From assembly GCF_001854805.1 (NCBI RefSeq), contig NZ_MBLO01000262.1, positions 55,307 to 119,306 of the forward strand: a stretch of 64,000 nt of DNA. The letters run 5' to 3'. The DNA comes from Pseudofrankia coriaricola. GTDB lineage: Bacteria > Actinomycetota > Actinomycetes > Frankiales > Frankiaceae. The notes under the pieces were generated by a model that had not been told where the DNA came from, made no database searches, and worked only from the letters and a program-made list of their open reading frames with translations. A program made the position numbers and the translations under genes. Below are positions 15,319 through 24,461 of the stretch, piece by piece (within the stretch, counting starts at the first letter, position 1; each line of letters begins with the position of its first letter).

Positions 15319-15405
15319 GGAGGGCTCGCCTAGTGGCCGATGGCGGCGGTCTTGAAAACCGCTATGGGGGCAACCTCATCGTGGGTTCGAATCCCACGCC
15401 CTCCG
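15319..15405 (+). tRNA. tRNA-Ser (anticodon TGA)
   Basis: This 87-nt sequence folds as a class II tRNA. The acceptor stem is GGAGGGC/GCCCTCC, the anticodon stem GCGGT/ACCGC surrounds CTTGAAA (anticodon TGA), there is a long variable arm, and the T arm contains GGGTTCGAATCCC. CCA is not encoded. Its 3' part is the target of two site-specific integrations: positions 15351-15405 are part of a 58-bp repeat found again at 52031-52088. Confidence 0.95.
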
Positions 15406-15408
15406 CTC
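15351..15408 (+). repeat. att direct repeat, left end of island 1 (copy within tRNA-Ser)
   Basis: These 58 bp, from the anticodon loop to 3 bp past the tRNA-Ser gene, are identical to 52031-52088. Flanking bases differ on both sides. Integrase genes lie just to the right of both copies, as expected for attL-type junctions of tRNA-targeting tyrosine recombinases. Confidence 0.92.
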
Positions 15409-15453
15409 TCTACCAGCGCTTTTGCGTTGACTGAAGATCCGTTCAGGGCCTTG

Positions 15454-15480
15454 AAGATCATTGTGGTCGGTATGTGGTCG
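15454..15480. repeat. 27-bp exact repeat near left end of island 1
   Basis: The 27 bp starting AAGATCATTGTGGTCGGT are identical to 51873-51899, which lies 131 bp inside the right end of the island. Here the copy spans the last codons and stop of the integrase. In the excised circle the two copies would flank the att core in the same orientation, so they could be integrase arm sites; alternatively the right copy is the scar of an older integrase gene. Confidence 0.85.
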
Positions 15481-16966
15481 GTGGACGAACCGCGCGGGGC
15501 ACGGCGGCTGCCACTGCCGCCGCGGCTCGCTGGCCGGCCGGGCGCAGCAGGTGGGCGTACAGCGCCCCGGTGATCGCTGGCGAAGAGTGACCGAGCCTCT
15601 TGGAGACGAGCGCCAGGTCGATGCCCTCGGCGAGCTGGATCGACGCGCTCGCGTGCCGTAGGTCGTGAAGCCTGCGCCGGGAGAGCAGCCCTCGGCCCAG
15701 CTCGGTACCGGGCGTAACGTCGGCCGCCAGCGGCTCGGCGAGATCGAACCGGTGGCGGTTGCCGAACAGGCGGGTCGCCGCGGTCACCCGGACGGTGCCG
15801 ACTGGCGCCCGGTCGACGTACAGGGTCCATTCGCCGATCGGGTCGCGATCGTGTGGGAGCGCGCCGACGACGATGGCCAGGGATTCGACGGGCGCCGCCA
15901 GCCGAACCGTGGCGAGTAGTCCTGCCCGCTTCGCGATCGTCTGCATGCGCTGCGACACGTATCCGGGCGCCAGGTGCCGGCCGTCTGGGCGGGTGAACAT
16001 CAGACCCGACAGGTGCACCGGTTTGCCGTGCTGGTCTGGCAGCGTGCCGTTGTCCCATTCGGGGCCGGTCGCCTTGCGCTCGGTGTCCTGAGCCAGCCGG
16101 TGGGCCAAGAGGGATCCCAGCGTGATCGGATCCAGGTCCACCTTGCGCTTCCCGGAGCGCGTCTTGGGCGCCCACACGCCGCATTTGCCACCGTTCTGCG
16201 TGATCTGTTGGCTGATGGTCAGCACTGATGTGTCGGCGTCCAGGCCCGGCCACGTCGCGCCGCACGCCTCACCCCGGCGGACCCCATGCAGCGCGATCAG
16301 CTCCCACATGGCCGCGAGCCGATCGGTGGCCGCCTCGTCGAGGAACGCGCCCACCTCGTGCGCCTCCCACGGTTCGACCTCGGGCCGGCTGTACTCGGGC
16401 AGCTCGACACCGCGCACCGGGTTGAACTGGATCATCCGTCGGTCCACGGCGTCGTTCAGCGCGTTGCGCAGCGTGTCCCGGATGCGCTCGACGGTCGCCG
16501 GGCCGGTCGGCCGCGCCTTCACGGCTCCGGCCGCTTCGAGCTGCCGGAAGGCCCGGTCGATGTGGTCGGCCCGCAGCCCCGCCAACGGCACCTTGCCGAG
16601 CCAGGGCTTGAGATGCACGCGGATGTGCACCTCGTACGCCCGGCGCGCGCTCGGGCGCAGCCGCCGCTTCGACTCCAGCCACTCGTCCAAGTACTGGCCT
16701 ACGGTGAGCGTCCCGGCATGCCGCTGCCCAGCCCGCACGTTCGACAGCTGTTCCTCGGCGTCTTTCTCGGCCGCCTCCTTGGTCGCGAAGCCAGAGCCGC
16801 GCAGTCCGGTCCTGCCGACCAGCGGTACCAGCTCGTCGGGCACATCTATGCGCCACGACCACATCCCGTGCGGCTTCTTGCCCTTCAGTCTCGGGCAGCG
16901 CCTACCGAGCTGCTTCCCGGTCTCGGGGTCGCGGCAGCCGCACCGCTTTTCAGTCTTGATCTGCAT
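15458..16966 (-). CDS. int: Tyrosine recombinase/integrase of island 1
   Basis: The 502-aa protein is a phage-type tyrosine integrase that should catalyse recombination at the tRNA-Ser site. An N-terminal Cys cluster (CGCRDPETGKQLGRRC) precedes an AP2-like arm-binding region and a SAM-like core-binding domain (LTVGQYLDEWLES). Catalytic residues are visible: Arg in HGVRRGEACGATW (about 227), HxxR in LHDLRHASASIQLAEG (about 436), GH in LGHSSPAIT and the Tyr in GALYAHLLRPAG (about 467). The ATG at 16966 is chosen because GGGAG lies about 8 nt upstream and the second integrase begins the same way. It reads towards the tRNA and stops 50 bp from the att repeat. It is closely similar to the integrase at 51923..53653. 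Confidence 0.95.
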   Translation of the reverse strand: MQIKTEKRCGCRDPETGKQLGRRCPRLKGKKPHGMWSWRIDVPDELVPLVGRTGLRGSGFATKEAAEKDAEEQLSNVRAGQRHAGTLTVGQYLDEWLESKRRLRPSARRAYEVHIRVHLKPWLGKVPLAGLRADHIDRAFRQLEAAGAVKARPTGPATVERIRDTLRNALNDAVDRRMIQFNPVRGVELPEYSRPEVEPWEAHEVGAFLDEAATDRLAAMWELIALHGVRRGEACGATWPGLDADTSVLTISQQITQNGGKCGVWAPKTRSGKRKVDLDPITLGSLLAHRLAQDTERKATGPEWDNGTLPDQHGKPVHLSGLMFTRPDGRHLAPGYVSQRMQTIAKRAGLLATVRLAAPVESLAIVVGALPHDRDPIGEWTLYVDRAPVGTVRVTAATRLFGNRHRFDLAEPLAADVTPGTELGRGLLSRRRLHDLRHASASIQLAEGIDLALVSKRLGHSSPAITGALYAHLLRPAGQRAAAAVAAAVPRAVRPPTTYRPQ

Positions 16967-17505
16967 GTGAGAAACTCCCGCCATCTCGGTCAGGGGACGG
17001 TCTTGTCGGCAACAGGAGAGGGGCGGAAGTCTGTCGACTTCCTGAGTCGGCGTCTGAAGGCTGACAGCCAAGAAAAATGGCGATGGTCGCCGAAGAATGG
17101 AAAGCACGCTGGGAGTGGCCCGCCTGCCGCGTGTCTGGCATGCCTGGCATGCCTCGCCAACTGGGACGATACGCCCCAAACCCCACGCTCGGCAGCTGTG
17201 CGCGCCACGGCGTGTCCCGCATCGCCGCATCCCGGGAAGGGCTCTGCGGATCGCCTTTCTCGATTTTATTCACTGTTGCCAGATTTGTCAGTGATCGGTC
17301 GATGATGACGCTGAAGCGGTGCTTTCTCGTCAATAAAGCGTCGCGCTTGGTCTTTCGGCGATGCAATGGGTAGGTGCGGTTGTGACCGTTGGACGGGGAT
17401 ATCTCGCAAAGTGGCCGTCGAGGGCCGGTGGTCTGTAGATGCATGAGCATCCGGCCCGGCGACGGTGGCATATGGGTGAGTCGCTGGTTCCGGCGGTGTT
17501 CGTGT
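16967..17505. promoter_or_regulatory. Upstream region of island 1 integrase
   Basis: This stretch of 540 bp has no supported gene. It contains two tandem 9-bp units TGGCATGCC at 17136-17153, each holding the palindrome GGCATGCC, about 170 bp upstream of the integrase start. They could bind an excisionase or integrase regulator. Base composition is less GC-rich than the neighbours, especially around 17260-17350. Confidence 0.4.
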
Positions 17506-19347
17506 TCAGGGGCCGTCCCAGGCGGGAGCTGCCGGGTCGCTGAGGCTCGTTGCTGGTGACGGGCTGTCGGGTGAAGGCGCGGCCGGCCGGGAGACGTCCT
17601 CCATGCCGGGGCTGCCCGGGGCTGAGGTCGGTGGCGGCTGGCTGAGGCGGACGAACGTGGTCAGGACGTCGAGCGGGGCATGGATCGCGGCGAGGGCTGC
17701 GGCGGTTTCCAGGGGCGGGTTGCCGGGCGACAGCCAGGGGCGGCGGGCGAGGAGGGCGCCGAGGCGGTCGGGGCCGAGCGCGAGTGCCTGCTGGTATTCG
17801 ATTTCGTGGACGGCGAGGTGGCCGTGGACCGGGTCGCGGACGAGACGGGTCGTTCCGATGAGTTGGGCGGTCGCGGTGGGTGTCGGCCCGGAGAGCAGGG
17901 TGAGCAGGGCCGGAACCTCGTCGGAGACGGTGGCTGGTTCGGCGGCGCGCGTTGGGTCGACCGGGCCGGGCGGGGTCGGGCGGACGTCGTAGAGCCGGGG
18001 TCCGTGAGGGCCGTCGAAGACGCGCGCGGTCTCAGTCGTGGTGGCGAGGACCTCGCCCGAGAGCAGGTCCAGGCCCGCATCGGCGCGGGCGGTCAGCAGC
18101 CTGTCGAGGGAAGGCCATGCGCTGGGTCGGAGCGGGAGGACCGCGTCGGCGGGTAGGAGGAGCGGGCGCGTCGGGGTGTCGTGGGGTTGGACCTCATACG
18201 TCGGCGAGCCAGTGCGGTAGTGCAGGGCGCGCAGCACGGTGCCGACGGTGAACCGGGGGTCGTCGACGGTCCGGACGACCGCACCGGTGGCGAGCGGTAC
18301 GTCGGGCTGGTCGTCGGTCGAGATGTGGGTGCCGAGGATGTCGGTCAGGTGGAGCTCAGTGGTTTCCAGGGTCCAGGTGGGGTGGCGTTGCCAGGGGTGG
18401 CCTGGCTGGTTGGCGGCGTCGGGGCGCCACCGGTAGGTCGTGCCGCCGCCGTCGCGTGGGGCGGACGCGTAGAGGGCGCCGTCGGCGTCCTGTCCGTCGG
18501 GCAGGGTGACCCGAACGTGGGTGCCGGGCGGATAGATCTGGCCGGGGATGGCAGCGAACTGGTCGAACAGGTCCGCGTAGCGGTCGACGAACCAGGCCTG
18601 GCCCGCGGCCAGACGGATGGACGCGCGGCGCAGGCCCGCGGGCAGGCCGAGCAGACTCCGTAGTGCTTCGGAGGGGTCGGCGGTGAGGTCGAGCAGGCCT
18701 GGCACGTGGGCGCCGGCGAAGAGGATCCGTTCGCCGTCGTAGATACGCCAGTAGGCCAGGTCGTCGTCCACGCCATTGGGTGGTGGGTCGGAGAGCAGAT
18801 CGACGCGGGCGGTGCCGTAGCTCCAGGTGGCGATGACGGTCTCGGCGGCGAGTAGCCGGCCGTAGGTGGTCAAGAGGTCGCCGGCCTGGACGGTGTTCGA
18901 GCGGGAGGGCCGGTAGATCGCTGACTCTGCCGGGTCGGCCGGGTCGGCCGTCAGTGCGGGCCGGTCCGCGCCGGGTGACGTCCGAGGCCCGGTGGCCGCT
19001 GATCGGGTGGACAGCGATGCCAGGGTCAGAAGCAGGCGGATGGGCAGCGGGATCGGCCAGCCGAGGGCCGCCTCCAACTGGCTCAGGGTGGTTGTGCGGG
19101 TCGAGTAGATGACCTGCGGGGCGTCGTGACCGACGACGGGCACGGCCAACTCGGCGATGTAGCCCGGGTTGGGGTCGTGAAGTGTGGATGCGGGGGTTAG
19201 CCGCCACCAGCCGGCGGGGACCTGGACGCGTACCTCCGGATTGGCGCGGCCGGCCGCCGCCAGCCAGCTGATGGGTATCCGCGGGCCCCGGCCGGTCCAG
19301 ACCGTCTCCCCTGTGCGCAGGTTTGATGTTGCTGGGTGCTCTGACAT
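17506..19347 (-). CDS. Hypothetical protein, 613 aa
   Basis: I do not recognise this protein. It is a soluble-looking protein of about 613 residues with no signal peptide, membrane segment or obvious catalytic motif. It has several stretches of mixed alpha/beta character (ETVIATWSYGTARVDLL, DLAYWRIYDGERILFAGAH, FTVGTVLRALHYRTGSPTYE) and a Pro/Ser-rich C-terminal 40 residues. The GTVLRALHYRTGSPTYEV segment resembles a small SH3-like barrel. The ATG at 19347 is preferred because the longer open frame upstream translates as Pro/Arg/Ala-rich sequence typical of non-coding GC-rich DNA; no clear ribosome site is seen. It lies alone between the integrase and the lanthipeptide cluster. Confidence 0.6.
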   Translation of the reverse strand: MSEHPATSNLRTGETVWTGRGPRIPISWLAAAGRANPEVRVQVPAGWWRLTPASTLHDPNPGYIAELAVPVVGHDAPQVIYSTRTTTLSQLEAALGWPIPLPIRLLLTLASLSTRSAATGPRTSPGADRPALTADPADPAESAIYRPSRSNTVQAGDLLTTYGRLLAAETVIATWSYGTARVDLLSDPPPNGVDDDLAYWRIYDGERILFAGAHVPGLLDLTADPSEALRSLLGLPAGLRRASIRLAAGQAWFVDRYADLFDQFAAIPGQIYPPGTHVRVTLPDGQDADGALYASAPRDGGGTTYRWRPDAANQPGHPWQRHPTWTLETTELHLTDILGTHISTDDQPDVPLATGAVVRTVDDPRFTVGTVLRALHYRTGSPTYEVQPHDTPTRPLLLPADAVLPLRPSAWPSLDRLLTARADAGLDLLSGEVLATTTETARVFDGPHGPRLYDVRPTPPGPVDPTRAAEPATVSDEVPALLTLLSGPTPTATAQLIGTTRLVRDPVHGHLAVHEIEYQQALALGPDRLGALLARRPWLSPGNPPLETAAALAAIHAPLDVLTTFVRLSQPPPTSAPGSPGMEDVSRPAAPSPDSPSPATSLSDPAAPAWDGP

Positions 19348-20123
19348 GGCTTGACGGTCCGCCGGCCGGTCACCGTGACAGTCACCGCGAAGGACACCGC
19401 CGGCGCGTGCTGGAGGTCTCGGCGGGAGTCCGGTCTCCGCCGCCTGTGCCGAGAGTTGCTTCGCGGCCGAATCGCAGGACGACCTGCCTGCTCGCTGGAC
19501 TGGGTGGTTGGGTGACGGCGGCGATGTTCGTCGTGAGGACGTAAACAGCGACGATGTCCCCGGCGGTGGGTGCGGCGATGAGCCGTGGGATGACGACGCA
19601 GGCGCGAGGATCGCGGTCCCGGCTGGCACGCGCGCTGGGCGCCCGGCTGGTGCTGGCGGCGAACGCGTGCCGCCGCCTCGACCGGGTGCGAAGGGGTGGA
19701 CCATTCTTTGCCGAACAGTTCGCACCGCCGCAGGGTATTTCCGCAGCTCAGCGAGCTGATGAGGCCACGAAGAAATCATTCGCGTGACAGGGAATGACAC
19801 ACGCCATGCCCCGTGACCATCATGGTTGGCTTGTCGGCCGGCGAGGCGGCAGCACCGCCTATGACAGGAGTGATCATTGGACACACCCGGATCGCGATCA
19901 TCGGGCCGTCGCTGTCATCGACGACCTCAGCCGGCCACCATCCCCAGAACGGGCGTCCTGATTCTCCTACCGAGCTCGCCGAGCAACAGGCAGTTGACGC
20001 GGCGTGGGCTCATCCGTCGGCTGTGGCTCGATAGCGGCGGACCCGTCACTGCGGCGATGATCGAGCCGCGGCTGAGACGACGGACCAGCGTCAGGCCGCA
20101 GGCGGATCTGGAGGGAATCCAGC
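19348..20123. other. Gene-free region upstream of HTH regulator
   Basis: About 780 bp between divergent genes. Short open frames here have no ribosome sites or recognisable similarity. The only clear signal is GGAGGG 8 nt before the GTG at 20124. Promoters for both flanking genes should lie in this stretch. Confidence 0.5.
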
Positions 20124-21680
20124 GTGGCTAAGCCGAGTCGGCGGGTGGAGCAGGAGGAGCTACGGGCGCGGATGCGTGCGCTCGGCATGTCCGATGATGA
20201 CATCGCCGTAGAGTTCGGCTGCCGTTACAAGCTGCGCCCCCGGGCCGCCCACCGTGTCGCGCACGGCTGGACCCAGCCCCAAGCGGCGGACCGTATCAAC
20301 GCCCACGCCGCCCGCACCGGCCTCGACCCGAACGGCGTCGCTTCCATGACCGGCCCGCGGCTGTGCGAGCTGGAGAACTGGCCCGTCCCCGATCGCCGCC
20401 GGCCCACTCCCCAGATTCTCGCCCTGCTCGCCGAGGTCTACGGCACCAGTATTCACAATCTGCTCGACCTTGATGACCGGGAGCAAATGCCTCAAGCCGA
20501 CCTGCTCCTCCTCGCCACCACCCGACGGGATGTTCCGGCGACGCCGCAGGCTGGACCGCCATCGCTGGCGCCACTGCCGACCACGCTGCCTTCCTGGCAG
20601 GTTGGCGCGGCCTCCAACAGCGGATATGGCCGCGGTGCGGCCGGAAGGCTGCGCCCCGACGAGCCTGCTGGGAGCATCGAGGAGGTGGGCGCTCTCGGCC
20701 GTCGCGGATTCACCCTCCTCGCCGGATCGGCGGTCGTGGCGGGCGTCCTGGGCGCTGGTCGCGGGCGCCATGTCGCCCCGGAACTCGTCCGCTATTTCGA
20801 CAGTCAGCTGAAGGGCCACTACCTCGCGGACATGCTGCTCGGCTCCGGTGCGTTGATCGGGACGGTTACGTCGCAGTACGACGTCATCGCGCAGCTGGTG
20901 GACGAGGCGGACGGGTCGACCCGCCAGCGCATGACGAAGGTCGGTTCGTCGTTCGCCGCGTTCGCGGCCTGGCTGTGGCTGGATGCCGGCGACCCGGTGG
21001 CGGCGATGCGTTGTCACGGCGCGGCGCTGGAGCTGGCGCACCGCTGCGGCGAGCGCGACGCTGTCGCCTGCGCGCTGGTCGACCGGGCCATGGCCTTCAC
21101 CGATCTGGGAAACGCGGCGGCTGTGGTCGACCTGTGCCAGGCCGCGCTGGTCGACGCCCGACGCCTCTCGCCTGAGGTTCAGGTGTTCGCTCTACAGCAG
21201 CAGGCGCATGGCGCATCGCTGCGCGGCGACCGTGACCAGGTTGATCTCCTGCTCGATCAGGCCGGCCGGCTCGTGGACCAGGTCGACATCGAGGAATGGG
21301 GCACGGCCTGCCGCCGCACGGATGGCTACGTCGAGGTACAGCGCGCCACCTGCTACGGACGGCTTGGCCTGGCCGACGATGCGGATCGTCTCTGGCGGCA
21401 GATCATCCCCGCCGCACCCACCTCGGCCCGCCGGGATATCGGGGTCTGGTCGGCGCGTCACGCGCTCGCCGCCGCACAACAAGGAGAGCCGGAACAGGCG
21501 GTCGAACTCGCGCGCCGGGCAACCGCGCTCGCGGTGGAGACCGGCTCCGCGCGGGCCCGGCGAGAACTGGCCGCGGTCGCGGCGGCGATGGCCCCCTGGC
21601 ACGCTCACCCCGTCGGCCAGGATCTGGCGGAGGCGCTCGCGCCCGTCACTACTGAGAAGACTGGGAGACGTCATGGCTGA
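20124..21680 (+). CDS. XRE-type HTH regulator with TPR-like C-terminal region
   Basis: The 518-aa protein matches a large actinobacterial regulator type. An N-terminal DNA-binding region has two candidate HTH segments (LGMSDDDIAVEFGCRYKLRP; HGWTQPQAADRINAHAA), with TPQILALLAEVYGTSIHNLL at the end of the XRE-like fold. A middle hydrophobic segment (RRGFTLLAGSAVVAGVLGAG) resembles a relic twin-arginine signal seen in this family. The C-terminal half is helical TPR-like repeats (AALELAHRCGERDAVACALV, QGEPEQAVELARRATALA). The GTG start has GGAGGG 8 nt upstream. It overlaps the pterin dehydratase-like gene by 8 bp and faces the lanthipeptide genes, so it may regulate that cluster. Confidence 0.8.
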   Translation: MAKPSRRVEQEELRARMRALGMSDDDIAVEFGCRYKLRPRAAHRVAHGWTQPQAADRINAHAARTGLDPNGVASMTGPRLCELENWPVPDRRRPTPQILALLAEVYGTSIHNLLDLDDREQMPQADLLLLATTRRDVPATPQAGPPSLAPLPTTLPSWQVGAASNSGYGRGAAGRLRPDEPAGSIEEVGALGRRGFTLLAGSAVVAGVLGAGRGRHVAPELVRYFDSQLKGHYLADMLLGSGALIGTVTSQYDVIAQLVDEADGSTRQRMTKVGSSFAAFAAWLWLDAGDPVAAMRCHGAALELAHRCGERDAVACALVDRAMAFTDLGNAAAVVDLCQAALVDARRLSPEVQVFALQQQAHGASLRGDRDQVDLLLDQAGRLVDQVDIEEWGTACRRTDGYVEVQRATCYGRLGLADDADRLWRQIIPAAPTSARRDIGVWSARHALAAAQQGEPEQAVELARRATALAVETGSARARRELAAVAAAMAPWHAHPVGQDLAEALAPVTTEKTGRRHG

Positions 21681-21972
21681 GGCACTGTCACGGGACCAGA
21701 TCGAAGAGCACCTCAAGGCCCTGGAGGGATGGACGACTGACGGGCGGCGTATCGAACGGCTGTACTCGGTCGCGCATGTCCAGGGGGCGGCCTTCATCGT
21801 GCACATAGCCGCCATACAGAACGAGTTCGGTCACCATTCTGATGCGACTCTCGGATATAAGACCGTGCACGTGTCGATCAGCTCCAGCGACATCGGCGGC
21901 TATGTCGCCCTGCACGACGTAGAACTCGCCAGGCGTATCCACGACATCGCGTCCGCGCACGGAGCAGGATAG
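21673..21972 (+). CDS. Pterin-4a-carbinolamine dehydratase-like protein
   Basis: This 99-aa protein matches the PCD/DCoH family at full length. The active-site motif is NEFGHHSDATLGYKTVHVSI, where the HH pair is conserved. SDIGGYVALHDVELARRI matches the family's xHDxGGLTxxDxxLAxxI strand-helix segment. The classical enzyme dehydrates 4a-hydroxytetrahydrobiopterin; homologues in bacteria without pterin hydroxylases may act as dimerisation factors. The ATG at 21673 has GGGAG 6 nt upstream and overlaps the regulator's stop by 8 bp, so the two are co-translated. That coupling hints at a role with the regulator or the nearby RiPP cluster, which is inference. Confidence 0.85.
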   Translation: MAEALSRDQIEEHLKALEGWTTDGRRIERLYSVAHVQGAAFIVHIAAIQNEFGHHSDATLGYKTVHVSISSSDIGGYVALHDVELARRIHDIASAHGAG

Positions 21973-22000
21973 AGAACGGTTCCGAACGGGGCCCTTACTA

Positions 22001-23194
22001 TTAGTAGCGCAGTACCAGCCGAATCTCGGGCTTGGTAATGACCTTTCCTCGCGTCTGACTGGGGATTGGCGCGCCGGTCGGGAAGGCGAGGATTTCGGGG
22101 TCGGCGGTGCGGTCCTGGTCCCAGGCGTCGATCTGGTCGACGATGCGGGTGGCGAGGTGGTGGCCGAGGGGTCCGTGGCCGATGGCGCCGAGCTGCCAGC
22201 GTCCTGGGGCGGAGGCGCGCTGGACGGCGAAGTAGGCCAGTGATCCGTTCTTGGTCACGGCTGGGCTGCGGGAGGCGATGGCGGGTGTGCACAGCCCGGC
22301 GGTGACGGCCTGTTGGTCGGCCTCGATGCGGACGGTGCCGTCGTCCACGGCGCTGAGGTGCAGCCAGACGCGGTCGAACGGTTCCTGGCCGTGCACGGTC
22401 ACGTCGGACCAGACGGTGGACTTCTCCTGGTCGAGGACGTCATGCAGGGCGTCCGCGTCGATGGACTGGTCCAGATCGTGGTGCAGGGCGGCGAGGCCGT
22501 CGGGGTGGATGAGGGTCTTCTGTTCGCCGGGCTGGCCGAGCATGGGGACGAAGCCACAGAGGAAGACCCAGTCCGACTTCCAGTGGTCATCGTGTTTGGC
22601 CAGTGCGACGGCCCGGGTGGTGCCGCGCCAGCGCAGCGGGAGGACTAGGCGGCCGTCGGGGACGAGCTGGTCCCACCAGTTTTGTGGGATGTCCCAGGCG
22701 CCGACGGTGACGATGATCCGGTCGAACGGGCCGTGCTCGGGGGCACCGTCCGCGCCGTCTCGGGTGAGAACCCGGACGTGGGGAAATCCGGTGTCGTCGA
22801 GGTTGCGCCGCGCGGCTGCGGTGACGTCGGCGTTGATGTCGATGGTGGTGACCTGGCCGTCGGCTCCGGTGAGGGTGGCGAGAAGGGCGGCGTTGTAGCC
22901 CGTGCCGGCGCCGATCTCCAGGACGCGCTGGCCGGGCCGGACGTCGAGGGCGGTGAGCATGGCGGCCACGATGGTCGGACCGGAGGCGCAGCTGAGATGG
23001 GTGCCGTCGGCGAAGGTGTGGGTGATGACCGCCTTCTCGTCGTAGGCGTCGGTCAGCGGCGCGTCGGGAACGTAGCGGTGGCGTTCGACGCGTCGCAGCG
23101 CTGTTTCGACCTGTGGGGGCAGCTGTTGGCTGGAGAGGATGCGATCGACCATCCGGTCGCGCAGGGCCTGCGGTGACGCGGTGGTGGTGTCCAT
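22001..23194 (-). CDS. PIMT-like methyltransferase of the FxLD lanthipeptide system
   Basis: The 397-aa protein resembles protein-L-isoaspartate O-methyltransferase. QVETALRRVERHRYVPDA is the family N-terminus, VLEIGAGTGYNAALLATL is the SAM-binding motif I, and VTTIDINADVTAAARRNL is the acidic loop. FDRIIVTVGAWDIPQNWWDQL and LVPDGRLVLPLR follow. A C-terminal region of about 180 residues is extra compared with housekeeping PIMT. Genes of this kind accompany FxLD lanthipeptides and related PIMT homologues methylate Asp in lanthipeptides; here the likely target is an Asp of the precursor core (ACDTSDTC). The ATG at 23194 has AAGGAG about 4 nt upstream. It is the last gene of the minus-strand precursor-LanB-LanC-methyltransferase operon. 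Confidence 0.88.
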   Translation of the reverse strand: MDTTTASPQALRDRMVDRILSSQQLPPQVETALRRVERHRYVPDAPLTDAYDEKAVITHTFADGTHLSCASGPTIVAAMLTALDVRPGQRVLEIGAGTGYNAALLATLTGADGQVTTIDINADVTAAARRNLDDTGFPHVRVLTRDGADGAPEHGPFDRIIVTVGAWDIPQNWWDQLVPDGRLVLPLRWRGTTRAVALAKHDDHWKSDWVFLCGFVPMLGQPGEQKTLIHPDGLAALHHDLDQSIDADALHDVLDQEKSTVWSDVTVHGQEPFDRVWLHLSAVDDGTVRIEADQQAVTAGLCTPAIASRSPAVTKNGSLAYFAVQRASAPGRWQLGAIGHGPLGHHLATRIVDQIDAWDQDRTADPEILAFPTGAPIPSQTRGKVITKPEIRLVLRY

Positions 23195-23258
23195 CGTTCT
23201 CCTTGGCGGTGTCGGGACGCGCGGTCGCGGTGGCGCTGGCGCCGGCCGGTCATGGCTG

Positions 23259-24461
23259 TTAGCCGATCAGTAAGCAGCGTTCCCAGCCTGGCAGTGCCGG
23301 GACGGCCGTGGCGTCCATGGCCGCGTTGGCGAGCGCAATGCCGGCGGCGCCGTCCAGGAGTCCTTCTCCGGCAGGTTGACCCTGGTCGTGAAGATGGCTG
23401 TGCATGCGGGTTTCGGCTGCGCTGACGGCGGCGGCGAGTTCGTCGGTGTCGGTGTCGGCCGCGGTCCGGCGAGCGGTCAGGAGCAGGCCGGCCCAGCCGT
23501 GGCAGAGTCCCGCGTCGGTGAGGTGCGCGAGTTGACGTTCGTCGGTGAGGCATCCGGCGAGGGCCCTCGCCGCGCCGCGCGCTCGTTGCTGGTCGCCTAC
23601 GGCGAGTGCGGCGAGGTGCTGGGCTCGCGCGATTCCGGGAGTGCCGGAGCACCAGGAAGGTCGATGCGGCCCTGGGTGGGTGACGCTGCCGGCGCGTGCC
23701 TCGTCGTGGTCGATCACCTCGGGCCACCAGGCGGTCTTCCCCTGACTCGTCCGCCACTGGTCGAGCCACGCGACGACGGTGTGGAGCGCGTCGGCCTGTC
23801 TGGCCACGACGATGCCTTGCCGCATCGTGATGGCCAGGAGCGCCAGCGGTCCGGCGATGCCGTGGGCCATGCCGAAACCGGCATGGCCGGCGTTCCAACG
23901 GGAGGAAACGCGTCGGTCGGGGCTGCCAGTAGCCCACCACCCAGGCAGGCCACGGCCATCCACAGGGACGGGACTGGTCAGTCGCACCAGATAGGCGAGC
24001 ACGTCGCGGAGAAGGTCGCCGTCGCGGCCGCGGTGCAGGAGGTAGGCACCGAGGCCGGTAAGACCGCTGATCAGGTCGTACTCGCGGGCCTGTGGCCGCT
24101 GTCCGTCGTCGATGCGCTGGTGGGCGGCGTCCAGTCGGTGTCGGATCATGGTCGCGATGGCCTTGTCGAGGGTGGTCAGCGCCGCGCGGTAGGCGGGGTG
24201 GTCGGCGGTGTGCAGCGCGTAGGCGACGGCCGGCGCGCCCTGGAACAGGCTGGCCGTGTCGGGGTGGGCGTTCACCGGCGCGTGGGTCATCGCCGAGGCG
24301 AGGTGATGGACGGGTTTCCACCCGGCGTCGCCGGCACGGGCTCGCGCGATGTGCTTCAACGCGATGCCTGGTGCTCCGTCGCCGAGCGACTGCGCCCACC
24401 ATGCCAACTTGGCGTCGGCAGGAATCGGGAGGGCCGGGATGGCGGGAGGCGTCATGGTCAT
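23259..24461 (-). CDS. Lanthionine synthetase C-family cyclase (LanC)
   Basis: This 400-aa protein is the cyclase that adds Cys thiols to dehydrated residues of the FxLD precursor. The three zinc ligands of LanC are visible: Cys in WCSGTPGIARA (about residue 268) and Cys-His in LCHGWAGLLL (about 321). Other LanC motifs are DLISGLTGLGAYLL, NAGHAGFGMAHGIAGPLALL and GLLDGAAGIALA. The length is normal for LanC. The ATG at 24461 overlaps the LanB stop (ATGA), which fixes the start despite a poor ribosome site; a much longer frame extending upstream is antisense-like sequence in another frame of lanB. Confidence 0.92.
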   Translation of the reverse strand: MTMTPPAIPALPIPADAKLAWWAQSLGDGAPGIALKHIARARAGDAGWKPVHHLASAMTHAPVNAHPDTASLFQGAPAVAYALHTADHPAYRAALTTLDKAIATMIRHRLDAAHQRIDDGQRPQAREYDLISGLTGLGAYLLHRGRDGDLLRDVLAYLVRLTSPVPVDGRGLPGWWATGSPDRRVSSRWNAGHAGFGMAHGIAGPLALLAITMRQGIVVARQADALHTVVAWLDQWRTSQGKTAWWPEVIDHDEARAGSVTHPGPHRPSWCSGTPGIARAQHLAALAVGDQQRARGAARALAGCLTDERQLAHLTDAGLCHGWAGLLLTARRTAADTDTDELAAAVSAAETRMHSHLHDQGQPAGEGLLDGAAGIALANAAMDATAVPALPGWERCLLIG

